Assembly: GCA_964551545.1 (NCBI GenBank)
Contig: CAZKCT010000009.1
Coordinates: forward strand, 1 to 51,890
DNA length: 51,890 nt
Direction: 5' to 3'
From: Thiopontia sp964551545
GTDB taxonomy: Bacteria > Pseudomonadota > Gammaproteobacteria > GCF-002020875
The translations under genes were made by a program, and so were the position numbers. This document shows positions 25,696-33,659 of this stretch, one piece after another; position 1 is the stretch's first letter; the number at the start of each line of letters is the position of its first letter. The notes below the pieces were generated by a model, which saw nothing but the letters and a program-made list of their open reading frames with translations, had not been told where the DNA came from and did not search any database.

Positions 25696-26621
25696 CAAAC
25701 CCACTCCAACAGTAAGACTACACTCCAAAGTAGCATCATCCAGAGGAGTGTTGCCCGTTGCAGCAATGAGATCGATTGGCCAATTGTCTCTGCTTCAACA
25801 ATCTCCCCAGCCCCCAGATCAGGCCGTTCCACCCGCTCACCATGATACTGCGCTGCTCCACCTAGACGAACCCTCAGCGCACCCGCTCCAGCCGCCATCA
25901 CCACGCCCGCATTAGGGCTCTCACAGTGCGCTGCCTGCTCTCGCCAACACTGTATCGCAGTAGAAAAGTGGCCCACCAACGCATAACTGATCGCGGTCAA
26001 ACGGGCGGGCACCCAGTTCAACAGGTCATCCGCCCTTGCCGGCCACCAACCAAAATGGATCAGACGATCGTTTTTGTATCCCCACATTGCATCCAGAGTA
26101 TTGGCAGAACGATAGAGCAGGGCACCGGGGATCCCTGCAATCATGAACCAGAACAGTGCACCAAACAGCGCATCATTGCCATTTTCCAACACCGACTCTG
26201 TGGCCGCCTTCGCCACTCCCTGCTGATCCAGCGCATTAGTCTCCCGGCTCACCATCTTTCCCACCTCGGTACGCGACTGCTGCAATTGATTGGATTGCAA
26301 CGCCTGCTCTACCGCACGACCATGATCGATCAGACTACGCCCTCCAATTACCAGATAGAGCACCAGAGCCTGCACTACCAGTGCCACAGCACCCTCCAGA
26401 TAGAGCAGCAACAGAGAGAGAAAGAGCACAGGAAACATCACCCCACTCCATCCCATCACCCCACACATCCGTGGTGGCGGCTCCCGCCTGCCACGAAACA
26501 GTGCAGCCTCGACCCAGCTTGCAACCCACCCAAAACCAATCAGCGGATGAAAGCGGCGCGGCTCACCCAGCCACCAGTCCAGCAGCAGTGCAACCGTGAC
26601 AACCAGTGCAATATCAATCAT
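25692..26621 (-). CDS. cbiB: Adenosylcobinamide-phosphate synthase (membrane)
   Basis: CbiB joins aminopropanol (phosphate) to adenosylcobyric acid in the inner membrane. The 309-residue protein has several hydrophobic helices and family segments LLLDWWLGEPRRFHPLIGFG at the start, KMVSRETNALDQQGVAKAATES-type region near 120, and NTLDAMWGYKNDRL near 172. It heads the cbiB-cobD-kinase-trx unit and diverges from cobQ, whose product is its substrate supplier, with only 24 bases between the start codons. The Pseudomonas denitrificans name is CobD, not to be confused with the decarboxylase. Confidence 0.92.
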   Translation of the reverse strand: MIDIALVVTVALLLDWWLGEPRRFHPLIGFGWVASWVEAALFRGRREPPPRMCGVMGWSGVMFPVLFLSLLLLYLEGAVALVVQALVLYLVIGGRSLIDHGRAVEQALQSNQLQQSRTEVGKMVSRETNALDQQGVAKAATESVLENGNDALFGALFWFMIAGIPGALLYRSANTLDAMWGYKNDRLIHFGWWPARADDLLNWVPARLTAISYALVGHFSTAIQCWREQAAHCESPNAGVVMAAGAGALRVRLGGAAQYHGERVERPDLGAGEIVEAETIGQSISLLQRATLLWMMLLWSVVLLLEWVW

Positions 26622-26631
26622 CCCCCCATCG

Positions 26632-26637
26632 TATAAT
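26632..26637 (+). promoter_or_regulatory. Consensus -10 element 8 bases before cobQ
   Basis: A perfect TATAAT ends 8 bases before the cobQ ATG; the predicted start would leave about 2 untranslated bases. There is no Shine-Dalgarno sequence (GTTGCGCC) and no good -35 at 16-18 bases. The interval between divergent cbiB and cobQ is only 24 bases, so any promoter has to overlap coding sequence. Confidence 0.45.
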
Positions 26638-26645
26638 GTTGCGCC

Positions 26646-28100
26646 ATGAATTTCACCTTAATGGTACAGGGCACCACCTCGGATGCTGGCAAGAGCGTCA
26701 TCACGGCTGGACTCTGTCGACTGCTCCATCGCAGAGGACATCCCGTAGCCCCATTCAAGCCACAGAACATGGCCCTCAACAGTGCGGTCACAGTAGATGG
26801 AGGAGAGATTGGGCGGGCACAGGCGCTGCAGGCCACTGCAGCTGGCGTCACTGCAACGACAGACATGAATCCAGTCCTGCTGAAGCCGACCACTGATATC
26901 GGCGCGCAAGTCATTCTTCATGGTAAGGCCTATGGCAACCGCGATGCCCAAACCTACCATCAACTCAAGCTACAACTACTACAAGAGGTGGTCGGTGCAT
27001 ACCAAAGGTTGATCAACCAGTATGGTACGGTACTGGTTGAAGGGGCTGGCAGCCCAGCCGAGATCAACCTGCGTGACCGAGACATTGCCAACATGGGATT
27101 TGCAGAGGCGGTCGACTGTCCCGTTGTCATAGTGGCCGATATCGATCGCGGCGGCGTGTTTGCTCACCTGGTGGGCACGCTTGAGTTGCTTTCACAGAGT
27201 GAACAGGATCGAGTGATCGGCTTCATCATCAATCGCTTCCGTGGCGATATCAAACTACTGGAATCCGGTTTGAGGTGGCTAGAAGAGCGCACCGGAAAAC
27301 CGGTAATTGGGGTACTACCCTACCTTCACGGACTTCATCTGGATGCCGAGGATGCACTCCCTCAGCAGACCTCATCCAACCCGAATGCTAGGCTCAAGAT
27401 CATTGTTCCGGCACTGCCTCGAATCAGTAACCACACCGATCTTGATCCACTGCGCCACCACCCAGAGGTTGATCTGCAGATCATCCCACCCAACCAGCCC
27501 CCACCTGCGGCCGATCTGATTTTGCTCCCCGGTAGCAAGAGTGTCCGCAGCGATCTCGAGTGGCTACGTCAACAGGGGTGGGAGTCCGCAATCCAGCGGC
27601 ACCTGCGCTATGGCGGCAAAGTACTGGGGATCTGTGGTGGATTCCAGATGCTTGGCACCATCCTCCGTGACCCCGAGGGCATCGAAGGCGTAGCCGGGGA
27701 ATCCTCAGGACTGGGGTTACTGGAACTTGAGACCACATTGAAACCAGAAAAGCAGTTAAGAAATGTTTATGGGACACTTACGCTGGATCAGGCAACCGTC
27801 GAGGGGTACGAGATTCATGCCGGAGTCACCAGCGGCCCTGCACTGGAACAGCCTCTGGTGACGCTCTCTGACTACCGCTTTGATGGCGCACTCTCCAGCG
27901 ATCAACAAGTTGCCGGCAGCTATCTCCATGGACTGCTGGATCACCCAGAGAGCCTTCATGCCGTGCTGCAGTGGGCCGGATTATCTGCTTCAAAACGGGT
28001 CGACATCAACCAACTCCGCGAGGAGAGTCTGGAGCGGCTGGCCGACACACTGGAACAGCATCTGAATCTGGAACTGATCTTTCCGGAACGGAACTTTTGA
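26646..28100 (+). CDS. cobQ: Cobyric acid synthase
   Basis: CobQ amidates four carboxylates of adenosylcobyrinic acid a,c-diamide, using glutamine and ATP. The 484-residue protein has the dethiobiotin-synthetase-like N-terminal ATPase with MVQGTTSDAGKSVI (P-loop), KPQNMALNSAVT, the DIDRGGVFAHLVGT strand, and a triad-type glutamine amidotransferase C-terminus with the nucleophile in LGICGGFQMLG and the His in AGSYLHGLLDH. The length is standard. It diverges from cbiB, the next enzyme in the pathway. No ribosome site precedes the ATG; a TATAAT lies 8 bases upstream. Confidence 0.95.
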   Translation: MNFTLMVQGTTSDAGKSVITAGLCRLLHRRGHPVAPFKPQNMALNSAVTVDGGEIGRAQALQATAAGVTATTDMNPVLLKPTTDIGAQVILHGKAYGNRDAQTYHQLKLQLLQEVVGAYQRLINQYGTVLVEGAGSPAEINLRDRDIANMGFAEAVDCPVVIVADIDRGGVFAHLVGTLELLSQSEQDRVIGFIINRFRGDIKLLESGLRWLEERTGKPVIGVLPYLHGLHLDAEDALPQQTSSNPNARLKIIVPALPRISNHTDLDPLRHHPEVDLQIIPPNQPPPAADLILLPGSKSVRSDLEWLRQQGWESAIQRHLRYGGKVLGICGGFQMLGTILRDPEGIEGVAGESSGLGLLELETTLKPEKQLRNVYGTLTLDQATVEGYEIHAGVTSGPALEQPLVTLSDYRFDGALSSDQQVAGSYLHGLLDHPESLHAVLQWAGLSASKRVDINQLREESLERLADTLEQHLNLELIFPERNF

Positions 28101-28154
28101 ACTGCCTCAGACTCAAACCTTTTCAACAATTCATATCTACCCAGAGGATCCCCA

Positions 28155-28580
28155 ATGAATATCAAAAACCACCTGCTTGCCACTACTGCCCTGCTACCAC
28201 TACTGCTCACCCATGCCCAGGCGGATGAGCGACAGATGGTGGAGATGCCAGCGATGATGCAGGAACACATGTTGAGCAATATGCGCGACCATGTGGCGGC
28301 TCTGCACGATATTCTCACAGCACTCTCCAGAGATGAACTGGATCAGGCGGCCACCATTGCGGAACAGCGCCTCGGCATGAGCTCACTCGATAACCATGGC
28401 GCCAGTCATATGGCCAACTTCATGCCGGAGGGGATGGCTGCCGCTGGTACCCGTATGCATCGTGCGGCCAGCCAACTTGCACGAACTGCAGAGGAGGGAG
28501 ATCGAATCGCCGCTTATGACCAACTCAATCAGATCACTGCGGCCTGTGTAGCTTGCCACGCCGGTTATCGAATTCACTAA
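28155..28580 (+). CDS. Periplasmic c-type cytochrome, class II (cytochrome c'-like)
   Basis: The 141-residue precursor has a signal peptide (1-23, ending HAQA) and a helical mature domain of about 118 residues whose haem site CVACH lies at the very end (C131, C134, H135), as in class II cytochromes. The segment GMSSLDNHGASHMANFMPEGM is rich in Met and His and is conserved in a small proteobacterial group of this type, as I recall. A GAGGA ribosome site precedes the ATG. It sits alone between cobQ and the cobS-cobT-cobU set on the other strand. Role unknown: electron carrier or gas binding are both possible. Confidence 0.8.
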   Translation: MNIKNHLLATTALLPLLLTHAQADERQMVEMPAMMQEHMLSNMRDHVAALHDILTALSRDELDQAATIAEQRLGMSSLDNHGASHMANFMPEGMAAAGTRMHRAASQLARTAEEGDRIAAYDQLNQITAACVACHAGYRIH

Positions 28581-28596
28581 CCCCAACTATTTCAAG

Positions 28597-29334
28597 TCAG
28601 ATCTGGACCTGGATCAATACCAACAGTAGAAGCAGTAATAGCTCCATCTTCTCTACCATTGCTCCAGCCAGATCTCCGGTAATCCCCCCCAGTCGCTGCA
28701 CCACAATCCGACGACCAAGCAGCGCAACACAAAGATAGAGCAGGATCACGGCCCAGTGGATGCCATAGGTGACTGCCAACAGCAGTACCGTGATCTGCAC
28801 AACCGCAGCCCTCAAGCGGGAAATATTTCTCCCTAGATTCTCTCCCATCCCCTCTGCACGCAGGTAGGGGGTCCATTGAAACAGTGGAATGAGTAGTGTG
28901 CGCGCCAGCAGGGGCGGCCAGAGCAACAACATCCACTGGCCGGCCTCAAGCAGGGCCACCAAGGCACTCCACTTCAGCAACAATAACAGCACAATTGCAG
29001 TCACTCCCATCGGCCCTGAAGCGGGATCTTTCATGATCTCCAGCGTACGTTCCCGATCTCCCATTCCCCCCACCCAGGCATCGGCACTGTCGGCCAATCC
29101 ATCGAGATGAAGCCCACCAGTTACTCCAACCCAAAGCGCGAGCAACAGTGCCGCCTGAAAGAACAGGGAATGTCCTGCCAACAGCTGAGAAACCAGTAAC
29201 AACAGGCCTCCAATAACGGCCCCCACCAGTGGATAGAAGAGGATGGAGCGCCCCTGATTTTTGGCCGAGTACTCCACTGCAACCGGAACCGGGATTCGGG
29301 TCAGTAACTGAAAGGCAATGATAAGTGGCTGCAT
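28597..29334 (-). CDS. cobS: Adenosylcobinamide-GDP ribazoletransferase (cobalamin synthase)
   Basis: CobS makes adenosylcobalamin (phosphate) from adenosylcobinamide-GDP and alpha-ribazole (phosphate) in the inner membrane. The 245-residue protein is mostly hydrophobic and has the family start FQLLTRIPVPV, the Asp-rich metal motif HLDGLADSADAW and the GVTAIVLLLLLKW helix. It is third after cobU and cobT on the minus strand, 8 bases behind cobT, so the nucleotide loop genes form one operon. Confidence 0.95.
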   Translation of the reverse strand: MQPLIIAFQLLTRIPVPVAVEYSAKNQGRSILFYPLVGAVIGGLLLLVSQLLAGHSLFFQAALLLALWVGVTGGLHLDGLADSADAWVGGMGDRERTLEIMKDPASGPMGVTAIVLLLLLKWSALVALLEAGQWMLLLWPPLLARTLLIPLFQWTPYLRAEGMGENLGRNISRLRAAVVQITVLLLAVTYGIHWAVILLYLCVALLGRRIVVQRLGGITGDLAGAMVEKMELLLLLLLVLIQVQI

Positions 29335-29342
29335 TGAGCGGT

Positions 29343-30392
29343 TTAACCTTCTGAGACACCCGCCTCAGAGAAGGTCGCCATTCCCTGATGCAACGCACAG
29401 GCCTGATGCAACAGCGGCAATGACACTGCGGCACCACTCCCCTCCCCCAGCCTCATTCCAAGATCCAGCAGTGGGTCAGCATCCAGCGCATCCAGTACCA
29501 TCTTGTGCCCCTGCTCGGCAGAACGGTGAGAGAAGAGCATCCATGAACGCACCTGAGGGGTGAGGCGAATCGCCACCAAAGCTGCAACAGAGGCAATGAA
29601 TCCATCAACCAGAATCGGCATACGCTGCTGTGCCGCTGCCAGATAGCTGCCGCAGAGGGCTGCGATCTCCAGACCGCCCAGCGCACCGAGGATCTCTAGC
29701 GGTTGCTTTGGATTGAGATCGTGCTGCACCAGTGCGCGCTCAACCACCCGCTCTTTTAACTCTACACCCTCATCATTTAATCCTGTTCCACGCCCTACCA
29801 CAGCTGCTGCCTCTACCCCTAGCAACGCTGCAGCCAGTGCTGAGGCAGCTGTGGTATTGGCAATCCCCATCTCTCCACCAATAAAGAGATCCGCTCCACG
29901 GTCGAGCGCCCGTCCAGCCGCCTCACGTCCAATACTCAAGGCTCGATCCAGCTGCTCATGATCCATCGCCGGCTGCTTGCAGAAGTTGGCACTACCCGCT
30001 GCAATCCTGCAATCCAATACACCATCCAGCGCTTCAATCTCCTCCAGTGTCCCCACATTGACCACCTCAAGCGCTGCACCGTTCGTCTGGGCCAACACAC
30101 TGATGGCCGCCCCGCCCCGAGAGAAGTTGCGCACCATCTCTACTGTCACCGACTGCGGAAAGGCAGAGACTCCCTCTTCGGCAACACCGTGGTCTGCAGC
30201 GAATATGGTAATGGCAGGACGATTAATCTGTGGAAATTCCTGCCCCTGCATTGCGCATAGCTCAACCGCAATCGACTCCAGTTTTCCCAGCGAACCCGGC
30301 GGCTTGGTCAGCTGCATCTGACGCGCCAGTGCCCTCTCTGATTGATCAATATCAGGGGCCGCAATCCCACTCTCCCACCACCGTTTCATCAA
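29343..30392 (-). CDS. cobT: Nicotinate-nucleotide-dimethylbenzimidazole phosphoribosyltransferase
   Basis: CobT activates the lower ligand base by moving phosphoribose from nicotinate mononucleotide onto dimethylbenzimidazole, giving alpha-ribazole phosphate. The 349-residue protein has TKPPGSLGKLE near the start, FAADHGVAEEGVSAFPQSVT, GEMGIANTTAASAL, and the C-terminal RLGEGSGAA that holds the catalytic Glu. It overlaps the cobU stop by 4 bases (ATGA). The family fixes the base only loosely, so other lower ligands are possible. The neighbouring NAD genes nadC and nadE are not in the same operon. Confidence 0.95.
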   Translation of the reverse strand: MMKRWWESGIAAPDIDQSERALARQMQLTKPPGSLGKLESIAVELCAMQGQEFPQINRPAITIFAADHGVAEEGVSAFPQSVTVEMVRNFSRGGAAISVLAQTNGAALEVVNVGTLEEIEALDGVLDCRIAAGSANFCKQPAMDHEQLDRALSIGREAAGRALDRGADLFIGGEMGIANTTAASALAAALLGVEAAAVVGRGTGLNDEGVELKERVVERALVQHDLNPKQPLEILGALGGLEIAALCGSYLAAAQQRMPILVDGFIASVAALVAIRLTPQVRSWMLFSHRSAEQGHKMVLDALDADPLLDLGMRLGEGSGAAVSLPLLHQACALHQGMATFSEAGVSEG

Positions 30393-30907
30393 TGCTCTCC
30401 CTTGAGAGTCTGCGGGAGCCCCGCAACAACCCAGGTCACCTGCTCGCAGACTTCGGCCAAACGCTGGTGGAGTCGCCCCGCCTGATCACAAAATTGACGA
30501 CTGAGTGGATCCATCGGCACCACGCCCTGACCAACCTCATTACTGACCATCAAAATATCTCCCACCAAGGTTGGCAGAGCCTCAACCAACGCCTCTTGTT
30601 CATGCTCCAATCGAACTGGATCCTCCAGCATCAACAGGTTGGTCAGCCATAGCGTCAAACACTCCACCAGAATGGTGCGCCCCTCCTGAGCATTTTCCTG
30701 AAGCACCTCCACCAGACTCAGTGGCTCTTCAATCAGTTGCCAGCGCTCCGATCGAGCAGACTGATGGTGCACAATTCGTGCTGCCATCTCTCCATCACCC
30801 GCCGTTGCGGTCGCCAGATAGAGCCACTCTTCACCCCGTTGGAGGGCTACACGCTCCGCATAACGACTCTTTCCAGAACGAACCCCTCCGAGAATCAGTT
30901 CTCGCAT
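30389..30907 (-). CDS. cobU: Adenosylcobinamide kinase / adenosylcobinamide-phosphate guanylyltransferase
   Basis: This bifunctional cytosolic enzyme phosphorylates adenosylcobinamide and then attaches GMP. The 172-residue protein has the P-loop LGGVRSGKSRYAE at residues 5-17, the guanylylation-site region HHQSARSERW, the CLTLWLTNLL strand, and the VSNEVGQGVVP motif, all typical of CobU/CobP. It is the first gene of cobU-cobT-cobS. Its presence means the cell can also salvage incomplete cobinamide. The 48 bases to the divergent pilX-like gene must hold both promoters. Confidence 0.95.
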   Translation of the reverse strand: MRELILGGVRSGKSRYAERVALQRGEEWLYLATATAGDGEMAARIVHHQSARSERWQLIEEPLSLVEVLQENAQEGRTILVECLTLWLTNLLMLEDPVRLEHEQEALVEALPTLVGDILMVSNEVGQGVVPMDPLSRQFCDQAGRLHQRLAEVCEQVTWVVAGLPQTLKGEH

Positions 30908-30955
30908 CGTCTGCTCATACAGTAGAATGAATTTTTCATTTGCGGAATCATAGTT

Positions 30956-31378
30956 TTGTCGAGCGACTCAATCAACCTATCCCGGATTCAATCCTCTCAT
31001 ACAAGTGGCAGCACTCTGGTCATCAGCCTGCTATTGTTGATCTTGATGAGTCTGCTGGGAGTTGGAGCGATGCTCTCCGCACAGCAAGAGACCCGAATGG
31101 CCTCTAACTTCCGCACAGCAATTGCGGCATTTTACGCTGCAGAGACAGGGATTGAACAGGCCGTGATCAACCACCGCAATGACACCATCACAACCACATT
31201 CAGTGACTCGACAGGGTCAATCCAGTACAACACAACAGTCAGTGAGGCGTTCGGGCATTATACGGTACAGAGTGAGGGCGTGCACAACCACTCGGGCGCG
31301 CGCCATACCATTCACGCAATCCTCTCTGGCACACCTGGAGCCACTCCCCAAATCGAGCAGTGGAGCAACCGTGAGTAA
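30956..31378 (+). CDS. PilX-like type IV pilus assembly / minor pilin-associated protein
   Basis: A 140-residue protein with a short polar leader, one hydrophobic helix (about 20-42, TLVISLLLLILMSLLGVGAM) and the PilX signature that follows it, QQETRMASNFRTAIAAFYAAETGIEQA, in which the ETRMASN...AAE pattern is typical. The remaining 70 residues are a short polar domain without clear similarity. The TTG at 30956 is the only plausible start ahead of the helix; the GCGGAA upstream is a weak ribosome site. Full PilX proteins travel with PilV, PilW and PilY1, none of which is here. It overlaps the downstream ATPase gene by 8 bases. Confidence 0.75.
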   Translation: MSSDSINLSRIQSSHTSGSTLVISLLLLILMSLLGVGAMLSAQQETRMASNFRTAIAAFYAAETGIEQAVINHRNDTITTTFSDSTGSIQYNTTVSEAFGHYTVQSEGVHNHSGARHTIHAILSGTPGATPQIEQWSNRE

Positions 31379-32795
31379 CCCTCTCTTCTCCGCCTATCTG
31401 ACCAATGGCGAGCAGTGTAGCGGGGAGCTCCTGCAGATGAATCATACAGCTGGAACCATCGATTATCTGTCCCACTCGGAAAAGGGTATTGAGCAACTCC
31501 CTCTCTCCTCTGTCAGCCATCTCTATCACACCACCCCCCATTCACACAGCTCAGCCTTCCCCTTCACTGTCAATTTCTCCAGTGGACAGCATCTGGATGG
31601 ACGTGCTGATGGCTATCAGAAGAGTAACTGGGGAGAGGACCTCTTCCATATCAACGGCAGCGACATTCATCTGCTGATCCCTCGCCAAAGCGGTCATAAA
31701 ATCCACCACCACGCATCCTCTAACCGTGGCGACCAGACCATTCACTTGGTCGATCAAATGCTACAGGAGGCCATCGCTGAGCAGGCCTCTGACATCCACC
31801 TGCGGCCACTGCAATCCGTGGTTGAGGTACGCTATCGCATTGATGGTGAGATGCGTCTGACTCACCGTATTGAGCGGGCGCACTATCCTGCCGTGGTCAG
31901 CCGCATCAAGATCCTTGGCAATATGGATATTGCAGAGCACCGCCTGCCACAGGATGGCGCTCACCACCTCAACCTCCAGGATCGCAAGATCGATCTTCGG
32001 ATATCTACAGTCCCCGTTCTGGAGGGAGAGAGCGTGGTCATCCGTATTCTGGATCCACAAGCAGGATTGATCGACCTCTCAGAGATTGGATTTCAATCTA
32101 ATGATGAACAGCAGTTCCGCCAACTGCTCCAGAAAAAAAGCGGCCTGATCTTGGTCACCGGTCCAACCGGATCCGGAAAATCAACAACCCTCTATGCCGC
32201 CATGCAGGCACTTCGAGGAAACGACCTCAACATCATCAGCCTGGAAGATCCGGTGGAATACCGGATGGAGCATATCCGGCAAATTGATATCAACGATGCC
32301 GCAAACAACACCTTTGCCAAAAATCTGCGCCATGTCCTGCGGCACGATCCCGATGTCATCCTCATTGGCGAGATCCGGGACGAAGAGACCGCCCACATCG
32401 CACTACAAAGTGCCTATACCGGACACCTGGTGCTGAGCACACTCCATACTGGCAATGCCCCCAGCGCGATCTCTCGTCTACTGGAGATGGGCATTGAGCC
32501 CTACACCCTAAAAGATACCCTGCTTGGCGTTCTCTCTCAGCGACTGGTACGCAAACAGTGCCCAGAGTGTCACGCCGACGCCACGCTTCAACCGCACTGC
32601 GACCATTGCCGCCAAAGTGGCTACCGGGGAAGAGTGCCACTCTATGAACTGATGGTGGTGGACTCTCCCATTCGGGAACAGATCGTTGATGGGGTGACCG
32701 TCGAGCAGATTCAGCGACAGGCCATTGCATCCGGTATGGTTCCAATGGAAGAATATGCCGCTACTCTGGCCCAGCAAGGGGTAATTGCCCCGTAA
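31371..32795 (+). CDS. GspE/PilB-like secretion ATPase with unassigned N-terminal domain
   Basis: The 474-residue protein has a complete T2SSE ATPase part: ASDIHLRP near 139, Walker A GPTGSGKST (264-272), the Asp box SLEDPVEYRM, Walker B VILIGEIRDEETA, the His box LSTLHTGNA, and a zinc site of four cysteines (CPEC and CDHC). It should drive pilus or pseudopilus assembly at the inner membrane. Residues 1-115 are unlike the usual GspE/PilB N-domain and look beta-rich; I cannot assign them. The GTG at 31371 is chosen for its GGAG site 6 bases ahead and its overlap with the pilX-like stop. nadC follows after 8 bases, as near pil clusters elsewhere. Confidence 0.88.
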   Translation: MSNPLFSAYLTNGEQCSGELLQMNHTAGTIDYLSHSEKGIEQLPLSSVSHLYHTTPHSHSSAFPFTVNFSSGQHLDGRADGYQKSNWGEDLFHINGSDIHLLIPRQSGHKIHHHASSNRGDQTIHLVDQMLQEAIAEQASDIHLRPLQSVVEVRYRIDGEMRLTHRIERAHYPAVVSRIKILGNMDIAEHRLPQDGAHHLNLQDRKIDLRISTVPVLEGESVVIRILDPQAGLIDLSEIGFQSNDEQQFRQLLQKKSGLILVTGPTGSGKSTTLYAAMQALRGNDLNIISLEDPVEYRMEHIRQIDINDAANNTFAKNLRHVLRHDPDVILIGEIRDEETAHIALQSAYTGHLVLSTLHTGNAPSAISRLLEMGIEPYTLKDTLLGVLSQRLVRKQCPECHADATLQPHCDHCRQSGYRGRVPLYELMVVDSPIREQIVDGVTVEQIQRQAIASGMVPMEEYAATLAQQGVIAP

Positions 32796-32803
32796 AACCA
32801 TCC

Positions 32804-33643
32804 ATGATCCATCCGCCCAATTCAACAATTATCCAACAGAATATCTCCCATGCCCTACAAGAGGACATCGGCAACGGTGACATTACAGCCCAACTGATTA
32901 CCCCACAGAAGCAGGCGACAGCCACTCTGATCACTCGTGAACCGATGGTGCTTTGTGGACAATCTTGGGTGGAGGAGAGCTTTCGTCAATTGGATGCCAC
33001 CACCACCTTTAAATGGCATCTTGAGGAGGGCGACCACGCAACGGCCAACCAGACACTGCTCACCATCCAGGGAAGTGCCCGCACACTGCTGACTGCGGAG
33101 CGTACCGCAATGAACTTTTTGCAGACCCTGTCAGCCACCGCGACTGTGACTCAGCGCCACGTATCCACCATCTCCGGCTACAAGACAAAGATTCTCGACA
33201 CCCGAAAAACCATCCCTGGTCTGCGTGAGGCCCAGAAATATGCTGTCCGCTGCGGCGGCGGAACCAACCATCGCCTGGGCCTTCATGATGCTTTTCTGAT
33301 CAAGGAGAATCACATTGCAGCCTGCGGCTCCATCAGTGCAGCCATCACCACTGCACGCACCATTGCTCCAGATCAACCTGTTGAGGTTGAGGTGGAAAGC
33401 CTGGAGGAGTTGCAACAGGCACTGAAAAGCGGCAGTGACATCATCATGCTCGACAACTTCTCGATCGAGCAGATGAAGGCGGCAGTCACAACCAATCAGG
33501 GGCGCGCAAAACTGGAGGTCTCCGGCAATGTTTCAGAGGAGCAGTTGATGAACATTGCGGCAACTGGCGTCGATTACATCTCCATCGGGGCACTCACCAA
33601 GCACATTCAGGCCATTGATCTCTCCATGCGTTTGACGAGCTAA
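32804..33643 (+). CDS. nadC: Nicotinate-nucleotide pyrophosphorylase (carboxylating)
   Basis: NadC converts quinolinate and PRPP to nicotinate mononucleotide in de novo NAD synthesis. The 279-residue protein shows QEDIGNGDITAQLI near the start, ERTAMNFLQTLSATAT, the core ILDTRKTIPGLREAQKYAVRCGGG, NHRLGLHDAFLIKENH and the C-terminal barrel strands VEVEVESLEEL and IMLDNFS. nadC stands next to type IV pilus genes in many gammaproteobacteria (Pseudomonas, Escherichia), which agrees with the ATPase gene upstream. Its product is also the phosphoribose donor used by CobT, encoded 2.4 kb away. Confidence 0.96.
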   Translation: MIHPPNSTIIQQNISHALQEDIGNGDITAQLITPQKQATATLITREPMVLCGQSWVEESFRQLDATTTFKWHLEEGDHATANQTLLTIQGSARTLLTAERTAMNFLQTLSATATVTQRHVSTISGYKTKILDTRKTIPGLREAQKYAVRCGGGTNHRLGLHDAFLIKENHIAACGSISAAITTARTIAPDQPVEVEVESLEELQQALKSGSDIIMLDNFSIEQMKAAVTTNQGRAKLEVSGNVSEEQLMNIAATGVDYISIGALTKHIQAIDLSMRLTS

Positions 33644-33659
33644 TTCAACTCGAAGCCAT

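Noticed and set aside
31179..31370. N-terminal extension of the GspE-like ATPase to 31179
   Set aside because: This part only mirrors the pilX-like gene in another frame; the GTG at 31371 has a well-spaced GGAG.
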